Shown here piece after piece: positions 43,231 to 51,933 of a stretch of DNA of 57,654 nt (positions within the stretch are counted from its first letter, which is position 1; each line of letters opens with the position of its first letter). Source of the DNA: CAZADA01 sp964636945 (GTDB lineage: Bacteria; Pseudomonadota; Alphaproteobacteria; Caulobacterales; Maricaulaceae); NCBI GenBank assembly GCA_964636945.1, contig CAZWVH010000007.1, positions 1-57,654 on the forward strand, written 5' to 3'. Below the pieces are notes generated by a model. The model did not search any database. It was given only the letters and a program-made list of their open reading frames with translations, and was not told the origin of the DNA. The position numbers and the translations under genes were made by a program.

Positions 43231-43947
43231 TCAGAACCGCGCCCAAGGCGCATCGATGCCGAACACGCCGTCGGGGCAAAACCGCGACGCTCTCGGTTGG
43301 AGCGAACGACCGAACAATGCGCCCTCATCACCGAAAAACGTCCGCACGACGCGTCCTTCAAGGTGTGAGATATGCACCGCCCCGAAATGACGGCTGTCAC
43401 GAGAATGCGCGCGGTTATCGCCCATCACAAACACGTGATCAGCGGGGACAATCAAGCGAATGGACTCCCCCCAGGCCGGCTCATGTGAAGCCCCTGCCAC
43501 AATCCACGTCCCCTCGCCCTGCAATCGCTCGCGCGCCATGATCGTCGCCTCTCGCCAACCCAGCGTCGAGCGCCGAGGTTCGGATTCGGTCTGAAACACC
43601 GGTCCCGTGGCGCGTGCGCCGTTGACCATGAGGCCATTGTCGTCAAGCACAACATCATCCCCGCCCAAGGCCACAACGCGTTTGACCAAGAGCTGCGGGT
43701 GATCGTCATCCTCTTCCATGTCTAAGATCACAATGTCGCCACGGCGGACATCAAGGCCGGGACAAATTGCGGAGATTTTGCGGGCGACCAAACGATCGCC
43801 CGCAGCAATGGTCGGCGCCATGGAGTCGCTAGACACAGCATAAACCTGAGAAGCCCGCGTCCACATGAGCCCTCCAGCGAACGCCGCCGCACTAAGGAGG
43901 AAAAAGCTCAGACCGATCAGTCGCGACACCAGTTTCTTCATGCCCAA
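43231..43947 (-). CDS. lepB: Signal peptidase I
   Basis: This 238-residue protease cleaves Sec signal peptides at the inner membrane. One N-terminal helix anchors it (LIGLSFFLLSAAAFAGGLMW), then the catalytic serine in SSDSMAPTI, the lysine in LLVKRVVALGGDD and the box MGDNRAHSRDSRHFG. It has one membrane helix, unlike E. coli LepB with two. It follows pckA by 12 nt on the same strand. It is probably a second or conjugation-type (TraF-like) paralogue or the housekeeping enzyme; the sequence alone does not decide. Confidence 0.9.
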   Translation of the reverse strand: MGMKKLVSRLIGLSFFLLSAAAFAGGLMWTRASQVYAVSSDSMAPTIAAGDRLVARKISAICPGLDVRRGDIVILDMEEDDDHPQLLVKRVVALGGDDVVLDDNGLMVNGARATGPVFQTESEPRRSTLGWREATIMARERLQGEGTWIVAGASHEPAWGESIRLIVPADHVFVMGDNRAHSRDSRHFGAVHISHLEGRVVRTFFGDEGALFGRSLQPRASRFCPDGVFGIDAPWARF

Positions 43948-43959
43948 CAGCGCCCTCGG

Positions 43960-45567
43960 TTACTCCGCGGCGCTGCTCACCACTGACAATCCTGGTCGCG
44001 GCGCGGCGGCTTTCACATCCTCATCGACATAGGGCAGGAACTTCTCAAAGTTGGAGACAAACATGTCCGCCAACGACGCCGCACGCCGATCATAGTCCTC
44101 AGGATCGGCCCAAGTGCGCCGCGGATCAAGCATTGCGTGCTCCAAACCTGGAACTTTTAGGGGAACATCGAATCCAAAAAACTGATCTGTGCGATATTCC
44201 ATCTCGTCCAGGGACCCTTTGAGCGCCGAATTCAACAGCAGACGCGTCGCGCCAATGGGCATGCGGGTGCCGACGCCATAGCCCCCGCCGGTCCAGCCGG
44301 TATTGACCAGCCAGCATTGGACGCCGCCCTGTGTAATCCGGTCACGCAAAAGATTGCCGTAGACCGATGGGTGACGCGGCATGAACGGTGCGCCGAAACA
44401 GGTGGAAAACGTGGCCTGCGGTTCGGTGACGCCTTTTTCCGTGCCGGCCACCTTTGCCGTATAGCCCGACAAGAAGTGGTACATGGCTTGTGCAGGGGTT
44501 AGGCGCGCAATCGGCGGCATCACGCCAAAGGCGTCGCAGGTTAACATCACAATGGTGTTGGGAGGACCACACCGGCCCGTCTCTGAAGCATTGGGGATCG
44601 AAGAGATGGGATAAGCGCCACGGCTGTTTTCAGCCAAAGAGGGGTCGTCCAAGTCCAGCACGCGGGTGTCTGGATCCATGACCACATTCTCAAGAACCGT
44701 GCCCCACATTTGAGTGGTGCGATAAATCTCCGGCTCGGCTTTGGCGGAAAGCCGGATCATTTTGGCGTAACACCCGCCTTCAAAGTTGAACAAACCGTCG
44801 TCCGACCAGCCATGTTCGTCATCGCCCACCAGTGTGCGCTGTGGATCAGCCGACAGCGTGGTTTTGCCCGTGCCAGACAACCCAAAGAAAATGGCCGCAT
44901 CGTCCCCCCCATCATTGACCGAGCAATGCATGGGCATCACGCCGCGTTCAGGCAGGAGATAGTTCAGCACTGTGAATACGGATTTCTTGGTCTCACCGGC
45001 ATAGGATGTGCCGCCGATCAGCACCATTTTCTCCGCGAAATTCACGGCAATCACAGTATCCGAGCGACACCCATGACGCTCTGGATCGGCCGAAAAGCTC
45101 GGCAAATTCACAATTGTGAATTCAGGGTCAAACGCCGCCAACTCCGCCTTAGTGGGCCGGCGCAACAAATGGCGAATGAACAAATTGTGCCACGCCAACT
45201 CGTTGACGACGCGGAATGAAACCCGCTGAGCTGGATCAGCGCCGCCGAACAAATGCTGCACGAACAATTCTTTGCCTTCCATGTGCGCCTTCATGTCGGT
45301 CCATAGCGCGGCGAATTGTTCGGGACTAATCGGCTTGTTGTTGTCCCACCACACCGTGTCTTCGGTGCTGGCGTCGCGAACGGTGAATTTGTCTTGAGCT
45401 GATCGTCCCGTGTGCTGACCGGTTTTCACCACCAACGGGCCGCCCCTTGCAACTTCGCCCTCTTGGCGCTGTAGCGCGGCTTGGTACAGCGCGGCCTCGT
45501 TCAAATTGAGATGAATGTGACCAGGGCTTGCCAATCCAAAATCTTCAATGCCTGTCTTGACGCTCAC
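43960..45567 (-). CDS. pckA: Phosphoenolpyruvate carboxykinase (ATP)
   Basis: This 535-residue enzyme decarboxylates and phosphorylates oxaloacetate to PEP, the first committed step of gluconeogenesis. The nucleotide loop FFGLSGTGKTTLSADPQR and the PCK-specific GGTSYAGETKKSVFTVLNY are intact, as is RPTKAELAAF near the N-terminus. GTG 45567 is preceded by GGAGGAGG. An inverted repeat (AGTCT/AGACT, 45613-45627) and GACTC lie about 50 nt upstream and may be regulatory. The gene stands alone in front of lepB; the ChvG/ChvI pair often adjacent in rhizobia is not here. Confidence 0.96.
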   Translation of the reverse strand: MSVKTGIEDFGLASPGHIHLNLNEAALYQAALQRQEGEVARGGPLVVKTGQHTGRSAQDKFTVRDASTEDTVWWDNNKPISPEQFAALWTDMKAHMEGKELFVQHLFGGADPAQRVSFRVVNELAWHNLFIRHLLRRPTKAELAAFDPEFTIVNLPSFSADPERHGCRSDTVIAVNFAEKMVLIGGTSYAGETKKSVFTVLNYLLPERGVMPMHCSVNDGGDDAAIFFGLSGTGKTTLSADPQRTLVGDDEHGWSDDGLFNFEGGCYAKMIRLSAKAEPEIYRTTQMWGTVLENVVMDPDTRVLDLDDPSLAENSRGAYPISSIPNASETGRCGPPNTIVMLTCDAFGVMPPIARLTPAQAMYHFLSGYTAKVAGTEKGVTEPQATFSTCFGAPFMPRHPSVYGNLLRDRITQGGVQCWLVNTGWTGGGYGVGTRMPIGATRLLLNSALKGSLDEMEYRTDQFFGFDVPLKVPGLEHAMLDPRRTWADPEDYDRRAASLADMFVSNFEKFLPYVDEDVKAAAPRPGLSVVSSAAE

Positions 45568-45803
45568 GGCGGCTGCCTCCTCCGATTGTGATGGTTCTCG
45601 CCAAAGTCCAACAGTCTCAAATAGACTCTACACACCGGGACGATGAAATTGGAACCACCCGTTTCTCCCTAAATGGAACGGCCCACATCGCCATTCCTAT
45701 AATGTTTTGCTCAACAAACGTGATTGCATAGCGCATTCATTGCGCCAAAATTCCTGATCATGCAATATTTGTGCTACGCAACAGAAAGTTGACTCAGCGC
45801 CCA

Positions 45804-46625
45804 CTATTGCAGGTTATTCTGCGTCTCCGATGGATCGCTGGACCAATCGCCGCACACCGCCTGCCAAATGGTCAACGCCGCCAAAGCTGCCGTTTCAGCC
45901 CGCAAGATCCTCGGTCCCAAGCTGACGGGAATGGCGAACGCAGCTCCGCGAAGGCGCTCCTGCTCATGAGGGCTAAACCCGCCCTCGGGCCCAATCAAAA
46001 TGGCGCCAGGCGCAAAAGAACTGGCGTCAGGCCCGTCGTGCAAACCGAGAAGACAGTCCAAGAGACCTGTCGCCTGAGCCGCAGGAGACGTCCAGGCCGT
46101 GTCGCGCGGTGCGCCCTCATCACAGTAAATGATTGATTGGTTGGGACAATCGGAGGGCCACCGGTCCAACAGCGATGACAAGGCCTCAGCATGCTCAATG
46201 TGGGGCACATCCAGACGCTCAGTTTGCTCTGCGGCTTCTTTTGCAAGTGCCTGAAGGCGTTCGATTTTCACACGATCTGCATTGGTGCGATCGGAAAAGA
46301 CGGGCTGGATTGTCGTGGCGCCAAGTTCAGTGGCCTTCTCCACCACGAAATCGGTGCGGGTTTTCTTCAGAGGCGCAAAGATCAAGCACAAGCGCGGCGG
46401 AGTTGCTTGAAGACGAATTTTTTGTGTGATCTGAATTGTGGCCGCCCGTTTGCTCACCTCAACCAGCTTGGCGGCCCATTCCCCATCCACGCCGTTAAAA
46501 ACCCGCAGCGGCGCGCCTTTGGTCAGGCGCAACACATTGGCCAAATAGTGCGCTTGGTCGGCCGCCAGCGCGGTGGACGCATGCGCCTCGATCCGATTCT
46601 CAATGAACAGACGCGGCGTGGTCAC
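45804..46625 (-). CDS. rsmE: 16S rRNA m3U1498 methyltransferase
   Basis: This 273-residue SPOUT-fold enzyme methylates U1498 of 16S rRNA. The SPOUT knot motifs ILIGPEGGFSPHEQERL and LGPRILRAETAALAAL are conserved, and an N-terminal PUA-like domain (RLFIENRIEA... YLANVLRLTKG) precedes it. It overlaps cysK by 4 nt, so it belongs to the same minus-strand unit. About 235 nt separate it from pckA with no recognisable gene; a possible regulatory region. Confidence 0.95.
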   Translation of the reverse strand: MTTPRLFIENRIEAHASTALAADQAHYLANVLRLTKGAPLRVFNGVDGEWAAKLVEVSKRAATIQITQKIRLQATPPRLCLIFAPLKKTRTDFVVEKATELGATTIQPVFSDRTNADRVKIERLQALAKEAAEQTERLDVPHIEHAEALSSLLDRWPSDCPNQSIIYCDEGAPRDTAWTSPAAQATGLLDCLLGLHDGPDASSFAPGAILIGPEGGFSPHEQERLRGAAFAIPVSLGPRILRAETAALAALTIWQAVCGDWSSDPSETQNNLQ

Positions 46626-47701
46626 GCCAGCTGATAGCCCGGCGTGGAGCGGGCAATCTCCTGTTCATCGTCGTCCATGTCGGCTGCAATGTTTCCAAAC
46701 AGCGGCGTGGATAGATACCGCTCGCCCGTGTCGGGCAGCATGCACAAGATCACGGCTCCTTGCGGCGCCCGTTCCGCGATGCGCATGGCCACTGCGAATG
46801 TGGATCCCCCGGAGACCCCGGTCATAATTCCCTCTTTGGCGCCAAGCTTTCTGGCCCAGTCCATGCCCTCTGCCGCGCTGACCGTCTCCAATTGATCATA
46901 AAGTCCGTCGCGGCGCGCTTCTTCGATCACCAGCGGAATAAAATCCGGCGTCCAGCCCTGGATCGGGTGCGGCGTCCAATGCGGATGGCTGGAGGCAGGC
47001 CCACCGTCCGGTTCGCGCGCTTGATCTTCCCCGCTGGTCAACATTGGCGCAATATCCGGTTCGGCGAGAACGATCTTCGTCTCGGGACGTTCTTTGCGCA
47101 GCACGCGGCCCACGCCGGTGACCGTCCCGCCCGTGCCAAATCCGGTCACCCAATAATCCAATCGCTCGCCCGCAAAATCGGTCATGATTTCACGCGCGGT
47201 GGTGGTCTCGTGAATGTCAGCATTGGCTTGGGTTTCGAACTGACGCGCCAAGAACCATCCATTCTTTTCGGCCAGATCGCGGGCTTTGCGGTACATGCCC
47301 GTACCTTTGTCTTCCTTGGGCGTGACAATCACCTTGGCGCCATAGAACCGCATGAGCTTGCGCCGCTCCACGGAAAACGATTCCGCCATGGTCACCACCA
47401 GCGGATAGCCTTTGGCTGCGCACGCCATGGCCAAGCCAATGCCGGTATTGCCCGAGGTCGCCTCGACCACGGTCTGGCCCGGCTTTAACGCGCCACTGCG
47501 TTCAGCCGCCTCAAGAATATTGAGCGCGAGACGATCCTTCACCGAGGCGGCCGGATTGAAAAACTCAGCCTTCACATAAAGGCGCACTTGGGCGGGCGCG
47601 AGGCGGTTGATCTTCACACAGGGCGTGTCGCCCACCGTGTCCACAATGCTGTCATAAAGCCTGCCGCGCCCATTGGTTTTACGCGTCGCCGGGTCCGCCA
47701 T
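46622..47701 (-). CDS. cysK: Cysteine synthase (PLP-dependent, CysK/CBS-like)
   Basis: A 359-residue fold-type II PLP enzyme that makes cysteine from O-acetylserine and sulfide. The PLP lysine is in NPAASVKDRLALNI, the substrate loop TSGNTGIGLAMACAAKGY and the phosphate cup GTGGTVTGVGRVL. The family segment GVSGGSTFAVAMRIAERA is seen late. An insertion near residues 240-270 (after LAEPDIAPML, Gly/Pro-rich) and a C-terminal tail (DDDEQEIARSTPG) make it longer than E. coli CysK. ATG 47701 is preferred; the frame continues upstream to 47818. It is divergent from ubiA. Confidence 0.93.
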   Translation of the reverse strand: MADPATRKTNGRGRLYDSIVDTVGDTPCVKINRLAPAQVRLYVKAEFFNPAASVKDRLALNILEAAERSGALKPGQTVVEATSGNTGIGLAMACAAKGYPLVVTMAESFSVERRKLMRFYGAKVIVTPKEDKGTGMYRKARDLAEKNGWFLARQFETQANADIHETTTAREIMTDFAGERLDYWVTGFGTGGTVTGVGRVLRKERPETKIVLAEPDIAPMLTSGEDQAREPDGGPASSHPHWTPHPIQGWTPDFIPLVIEEARRDGLYDQLETVSAAEGMDWARKLGAKEGIMTGVSGGSTFAVAMRIAERAPQGAVILCMLPDTGERYLSTPLFGNIAADMDDDEQEIARSTPGYQLA

Positions 47702-47821
47702 GTTTGCCTCCACTTGGTAGCAAGTGCATCTACGCCGCGTCCCGCGCCTGTGTCCAGCACCGCCCAGGTCGGACGCCGCAGCACGTTGTCTTGGGACCCA
47801 CCGGCCTTGTATGACCAAGCC

Positions 47822-48772
47822 ATGACCGAACTTCGCCCCGATCGACGCGTCGCCGACAGCATTGCGCGCTCACCCACAGACTGGGCGCCCATGACAATCC
47901 GTCCCTATTTGCGACTGGCGCGGGTAGACCGGCCGGTGGGATTTTGGCTGTTGTCCATCCCGTGTTGGGCGGGCATCGCCCTGGCGCGCAGCTCTGGAGG
48001 GTGGGCATGGAGCGATCTCGGCCTCGCCGCCTTATTGACCCTCGGCGCCATTGCAATGCGCGCAGCCGGCTGCACCTATAATGACATTGTCGACAAGGAT
48101 TTGGACGCCTCGGTGGCGCGCACCGCTGATCGACCACTGGCGGCGGGCACAGTCAGCCTGCGCGCGGCGTGGATGTTTCTGGCTGCGCAATTGGCGGTGG
48201 GCTTGGTTGTACTGATCGTGATCCCGCGCGCGGCCCAACTGGTCGCTCTCGGCGCGATCCCGATCATCGCCGCCTACCCGTTTATGAAGCGCATCACCTG
48301 GTTTCCCCAGGCTTGGCTCGGGCTTGCCATGAATTGGGGCATGCTCGTCGCCTACGCCACAGTCATTGGGCACATCGATTTGCCCGCCCTCGTCGCCTTT
48401 GCCGGCTTGTGGGCGTGGACCTTTGGCTATGACACGATTTACGCGCACCAGGACGCTGAGGACGACGCGCTGGTGGGGATCAAATCCACTGCGCGACTGT
48501 TTGGCCATTACTCAAAGCTGGCGGTTGGCGCCTCGTATGTGTTCGCCGCAATCATGCTCTATTTCGCCGCCGTTCTGGCTTCTCCCTTTCCACCTGTACG
48601 CTGGACAGGCATTGCCCCGGTTCTCGCGTTCGGCGCTCTGCTCGCCCTGCAAGTTTGGCGAGTTCGGTTGGACAATGACCAATCCTGCTTGCGCTGGTTT
48701 AAGTTCAATCGGGAGACGGGATTGGCGCTGACCGCAGGACTGCTCGTCAATGCTGTGCTTGTGGCCGATTAA
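47822..48772 (+). CDS. ubiA: 4-hydroxybenzoate polyprenyltransferase
   Basis: This 316-residue membrane enzyme attaches the polyprenyl tail to 4-hydroxybenzoate in ubiquinone synthesis. The two Asp-rich motifs are TYNDIVDKDLDASVARTADRPLAAG and DTIYAHQDAEDDALVGIKSTA, with eight or more helices. ATG 47822 (MTELRPD) is preferred; the frame extends upstream across the divergent cysK start, which is unlikely. With ispB (tail) and coq4 it joins the ubiquinone genes of this window. Confidence 0.95.
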   Translation: MTELRPDRRVADSIARSPTDWAPMTIRPYLRLARVDRPVGFWLLSIPCWAGIALARSSGGWAWSDLGLAALLTLGAIAMRAAGCTYNDIVDKDLDASVARTADRPLAAGTVSLRAAWMFLAAQLAVGLVVLIVIPRAAQLVALGAIPIIAAYPFMKRITWFPQAWLGLAMNWGMLVAYATVIGHIDLPALVAFAGLWAWTFGYDTIYAHQDAEDDALVGIKSTARLFGHYSKLAVGASYVFAAIMLYFAAVLASPFPPVRWTGIAPVLAFGALLALQVWRVRLDNDQSCLRWFKFNRETGLALTAGLLVNAVLVAD

Positions 48773-48877
48773 GGCAAACCGATCCGCGTGATCGCGAAAT
48801 CAATGATGACGAGCTCCAGCGGCTCACTTACTCCCTAGCGGTCGAAAACCCGCCCAGACGCAGGTATGCGCACCGTG

Positions 48878-48906
48878 TTGACATCGCCAAACCTTGCCAG
48901 TCATCT
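48878..48906 (+). promoter_or_regulatory. Candidate promoter of the sbtA operon
   Basis: TTGACA (48878-48883) is a perfect -35 element. A 17-nt spacer leads to TCATCT (48901-48906), a weak -10. It lies 40 nt upstream of the sbtA start in an otherwise empty 173-nt gap. Promoter activity is inferred. Confidence 0.4.
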
Positions 48907-48945
48907 GTCGCACCGTCCCATCCGCACTCATTCCACGACATCACA

Positions 48946-49938
48946 ATGATTGATTTATCCCAAACTCTGGCTCTCGCGGCCGCGAACCTGACTTCACCGG
49001 TTGTTCTGTTTTTCGTGTTGGGGCTTGGAGCCGCCGCTCTAAGATCCGACCTTGCATTCCCCGAAGCGGCGGCGAAGGCCGTGGCGCTCTATTTGATCAT
49101 GGCGATTGGCTTTAAAGGCGGAGCGGGCGTTGCTGAGTACGGGCTAGATGGTCGCATGGCGGCGACGCTGATTGTTGCTGCGGTCCTCAGCGCCATTACC
49201 CCTTTGATCGCCTATCCCCTATTGCGCGTTGGCGCCCGGCTGAACGTGGCCGAAGCGGCCGCCACGGCAGGTCACTATGGCTCGATCAGCATTGTGACCT
49301 TCGTGGCTGCAACCCGAGCCGTGGAGTTGGTTGGGCTTGAGCCGGAATCGTATATGGCCGCCGCAGCAGCGGTCATGGAGGCGCCGGCAATCCTGACGGC
49401 GGTTTGGCTGGCAAGATCGCGAGGCAATGCTGGAAAGACGGGGGACAATGCGTTCATTCGCGAAGTGCTCACGAACGGAAGCGTGGTGCTCCTGTTCGGG
49501 GCGTTTTTGATTGGTTGGGCGACGGGGCCAAGTGGTATGGCTGCTGTCGAACCATTTTTCGTTGCCCCTTTTGTCGGGGTCTTATGTCTGTTTTTGTTGG
49601 ATATGGGCCTCGTCGCGGGCCGCGGATTGCAGGAAGGTGTGCGCTCTGGCGCCCTTTCGTTAAGGCTGGTTGGACTGGGCGTCGCAATTCCGCTTATTGT
49701 GGCCACTCTCGCTGCGATCGCGGCCTGGCTACTCGGGTTATCCGCGGGGGGTGCGGCGCTGCTGATTACCCTGGGAGCCAGTTCGTCATATATTGCCGCT
49801 CCGGCAGCGATGCGTTTGGCAATCCCCGAAGCGCGACCAGCGATTTATCTCACGGTCTCGCTCGGTGTGACGTTTGTGTTCAACCTCACGATTGGCATAC
49901 CAATTTACATCGCAGTCGCTCAGTTCCTCGCCAGTTAG
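48946..49938 (+). CDS. sbtA: SbtA-type sodium-dependent bicarbonate transporter
   Basis: This 330-residue permease has about ten hydrophobic helices in two similar halves, as in SbtA. Family segments include SPVVLFFVLGLGAAALRSDL, GHYGSISIVTFVAATRA and ASSSYIAAPAAMRLAIPEAR, the last close to the Ser-rich substrate region of cyanobacterial SbtA. It is expected to bring in HCO3- with Na+. The gene is 11 nt upstream of an SbtB-like gene and is followed by a carbonic anhydrase, which supports the assignment strongly. ATG 48946 is the start. Confidence 0.9.
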   Translation: MIDLSQTLALAAANLTSPVVLFFVLGLGAAALRSDLAFPEAAAKAVALYLIMAIGFKGGAGVAEYGLDGRMAATLIVAAVLSAITPLIAYPLLRVGARLNVAEAAATAGHYGSISIVTFVAATRAVELVGLEPESYMAAAAAVMEAPAILTAVWLARSRGNAGKTGDNAFIREVLTNGSVVLLFGAFLIGWATGPSGMAAVEPFFVAPFVGVLCLFLLDMGLVAGRGLQEGVRSGALSLRLVGLGVAIPLIVATLAAIAAWLLGLSAGGAALLITLGASSSYIAAPAAMRLAIPEARPAIYLTVSLGVTFVFNLTIGIPIYIAVAQFLAS

Positions 49939-49949
49939 GAATCCGCCGT

Positions 49950-50261
49950 ATGGACCTACACCCTAAGAAACGTTTGGTCATCGTGATCGAGTCGCCCGCG
50001 TTGAAACGCTTGCTGCGCCGGCTCGATGAGATGGACGTGCCCGGATACACTGCACAGCCAGCGCTTGCGGGCCGAGGTCGGTCAGGCGTCTGGCGTCGCG
50101 ACGGCGCAGTTGGCGAAGCTGGGGTGATGACAGTCGTTTCGCTCATTCTTGATGAAGACCGGCTAGACGAAGTACTCACCGGTGTATTTGAGATTGTGAA
50201 ACAGCAAATCGGCATTGTCACCGTGACGGATGTCCAGGTCATTCGACCCGACTTGTTTTAG
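49950..50261 (+). CDS. sbtB: SbtB-like PII signalling protein
   Basis: A 103-residue PII-fold protein. The N-terminal KKRLVIVIESPALKRLLRRL strand-helix, a T-loop-like segment (ALAGRGRSGVWRRDGAVGEAG) and the closing strand IVTVTDVQVIRPDLF match the ferredoxin-like PII core. Cyanobacterial SbtB senses cAMP/adenine nucleotides, binds SbtA and controls bicarbonate uptake; here the C-terminal Cys-Gly-Pro-Glu-Gly-Cys extension of those proteins is missing. ATG 49950 is 11 nt past the sbtA stop. The open frame extends back into sbtA, but only this start gives a PII-sized protein. Confidence 0.85.
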   Translation: MDLHPKKRLVIVIESPALKRLLRRLDEMDVPGYTAQPALAGRGRSGVWRRDGAVGEAGVMTVVSLILDEDRLDEVLTGVFEIVKQQIGIVTVTDVQVIRPDLF

Positions 50262-50273
50262 CGCGAGGAGTGA

Positions 50274-50298
50274 TCGAAGCTTTGCACCGCCGCTTCGA
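50274..50298 (+). other. Stem-loop between sbtB and carbonic anhydrase genes
   Basis: TCGAAGC (50274-50280) and GCTTCGA (50292-50298) form a perfect 7-bp stem with an 11-nt loop, in the 64-nt gap before the carbonic anhydrase ribosome site (GAAGGAG). There is no T-run, so it is more likely a processing or differential-expression hairpin than a terminator. Confidence 0.35.
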
Positions 50299-50325
50299 GC
50301 GAGCTTTACTTGAAGGAGAGCGTCC

Positions 50326-50928
50326 ATGCCCCACCGCAAGGCGTTTTTGCAAGCGAACGAGCGCTATGTAGCCAATTTTAAAGACGGGGATTTGCCACTG
50401 ATTCCCCGTCGTCGCGCCGCTATCGTCACCTGCATGGATTGCCGCATCGACCCTGATCGCATTATGGGCCTGGAGATTGGCGATTGTCATGTCATCCGGA
50501 ATGCGGGCGGTCGCGCCTCAGACGACGCCATTCGTTCACTGGTGATCTCCTACAAAATGCTCCAAACCAATTCGTTTTTTATCATCCATCACACGGATTG
50601 CGGCTTGGCCTCCTTCGATCACGCCACCATGCGCGATTTGCTCGCCAGCAGTTTGGAGCCCGCTGTGCGCACCGAGGATGGCTGGACTGATGTGGGCGAG
50701 GGGCCCGGTACAGTTGAGGGCGACTACGTCAATTGGCTCACCTTCACAGACCCTCAAACCGCCCTGATCGAGGACGTGCGCCGTGTGCGTAATCACCCCT
50801 TGGTCCCACGACGGATTCCCATACATGGCATGATCTATGATGTGACCACTGGCAAACTGATCACCATTGACGAAGCGGACCGCATTGGCAGACCAACCGC
50901 AGAAGCTCCGGTTGTGACAAACGGATAA
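50326..50928 (+). CDS. Beta-class carbonic anhydrase
   Basis: A 200-residue zinc enzyme interconverting CO2 and bicarbonate. The zinc ligands are Cys36 in VTCMDCRIDP (with the Asp38-Arg40 dyad), His89 and Cys92 in HHTDCG, the beta-CA pattern. It is a short, cytoplasmic type without signal peptide. GAAGGAG lies 8 nt before ATG 50326. Together with sbtA and sbtB upstream, it completes a bicarbonate uptake and conversion set. The middle region (GWTDVGEGPGTVEGDY) is a small insertion. Confidence 0.93.
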   Translation: MPHRKAFLQANERYVANFKDGDLPLIPRRRAAIVTCMDCRIDPDRIMGLEIGDCHVIRNAGGRASDDAIRSLVISYKMLQTNSFFIIHHTDCGLASFDHATMRDLLASSLEPAVRTEDGWTDVGEGPGTVEGDYVNWLTFTDPQTALIEDVRRVRNHPLVPRRIPIHGMIYDVTTGKLITIDEADRIGRPTAEAPVVTNG

Positions 50929-51609
50929 GGCGCTGACGCGCCGAGCTGGTCGATGGTGTTAATTGTGGAAGGACTGGTCGCCTTCAGCATGCAACGCACT
51001 GTATTCTGCCTTTTTGTGACCGCTCGTAGAAGCGGAAGACAATTGGGAGGAACACGAGCATGACGTCGCCAGTCACGCACCATGAGGGCGCGGAAAGCCG
51101 AGCGCGCCCAAACATTGAGGCTGACCCGACCGCGGAAAACGCCCGATCACTTAACACCCGTATAGAAATTGCAAAAGTGCTGCATCCATTGCGTTTGACG
51201 GCGTGAGTGATTGATCGGTTCTCGATGCTTACGCGATGACGACCAAAACGCTTGCGGTGCAACCAAATCCGATCGACGAAAAATCTGCTGGTCCCGACGG
51301 ACGAACAACGCCAAGCTGTCCGTTATGACTGTGCAACTCTGGGGTTAGACGGTGGGAAACATCGGTGCATTATTACCGTTCGCAGGACTTAGCGCCCCCT
51401 TGTCAGCATTAGAGTTGCATCCAATATGTGGACGGAAACTATGATAACCGCATTAAAAGCTTGCGAATAATCTCGCATTGGTGTTCGACAGATGTAGGCG
51501 GTGTGGGGCCGCCTCCAGCTGATCGGGGCATTTTGGCGTGGCCGATGAACAAGGCTCGGTTAACGCATTCGTGCGAAACTGTACCCAATGCACGAAAGCA
51601 GAGATCGGA
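50929..51609. other. 681-nt region with no convincing gene
   Basis: The region between the carbonic anhydrase and the small acetyltransferase holds no convincing long ORF. It contains a short stem (CCGCT/AGCGG, 51020-51035) and one small ORF with a good ribosome site (listed separately). Coding potential elsewhere is poor in both strands, and no RNA family is recognised. Confidence 0.5.
51060..51206 (+). CDS. Possible 48-residue small protein
   Basis: An ATG at 51060 is preceded by GGGAGGAA, a strong ribosome site about 9 nt away, and opens a 48-codon frame ending TGA at 51206. The product (MTSPVTHHEGAESRARPNIE start) is polar with no membrane helix and no known family. It may be a real small gene or chance; the ribosome site is the only support. 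Confidence 0.3.
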   Translation: MTSPVTHHEGAESRARPNIEADPTAENARSLNTRIEIAKVLHPLRLTA

Positions 51610-51933
51610 ATGAGTATGGTTACTGCGGAACAACTCGAAATCGTTCGGGAGCACGATGCTCCCCGGGGGCGTTACATTGCTCGGATGAGTGGGGGCAATG
51701 AAGCCGAACTCACCTATTTGGATCATGGTGACGTGCGCGTCATTGATCACACCGTCACGCCAGCGGCGTTGCGGGGCAAAGGTGTGGCCGGCGCGTTGAC
51801 CTCTCGGGCGCTTGCTGACGCGCAAAACGAAGGTATGCGCGTTGATCCTGCGTGTTCCTACGCTGCAGCTTGGTTACGCCGGCATCCGGAATATCAAGCG
51901 ATCATTGCAACTGGGATTGCGGCGGCCCGCTAA
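51610..51933 (+). CDS. NATD1-like small GNAT acetyltransferase
   Basis: A 107-residue compact GNAT protein. AELTYLDHGDVRVIDHTVTPAALRGKGVAGALTSRALADAQ includes the acetyl-CoA loop RGKGVAG, and the C-terminal RVDPACSYAAAWLRRHPEY with its conserved cysteine is typical of the COG2388/NATD1 group. Substrate unknown. ATG 51610 is preferred because GAGA precedes it and the N-terminus then matches family length; the frame opens at 51538. Confidence 0.85.
   Translation: MSMVTAEQLEIVREHDAPRGRYIARMSGGNEAELTYLDHGDVRVIDHTVTPAALRGKGVAGALTSRALADAQNEGMRVDPACSYAAAWLRRHPEYQAIIATGIAAAR

Noticed and set aside
49404..49949. Long N-terminal extension of the SbtB-like frame
   Set aside because: It lies out of frame inside sbtA, a clear membrane protein gene; the PII fold begins at ATG 49950.
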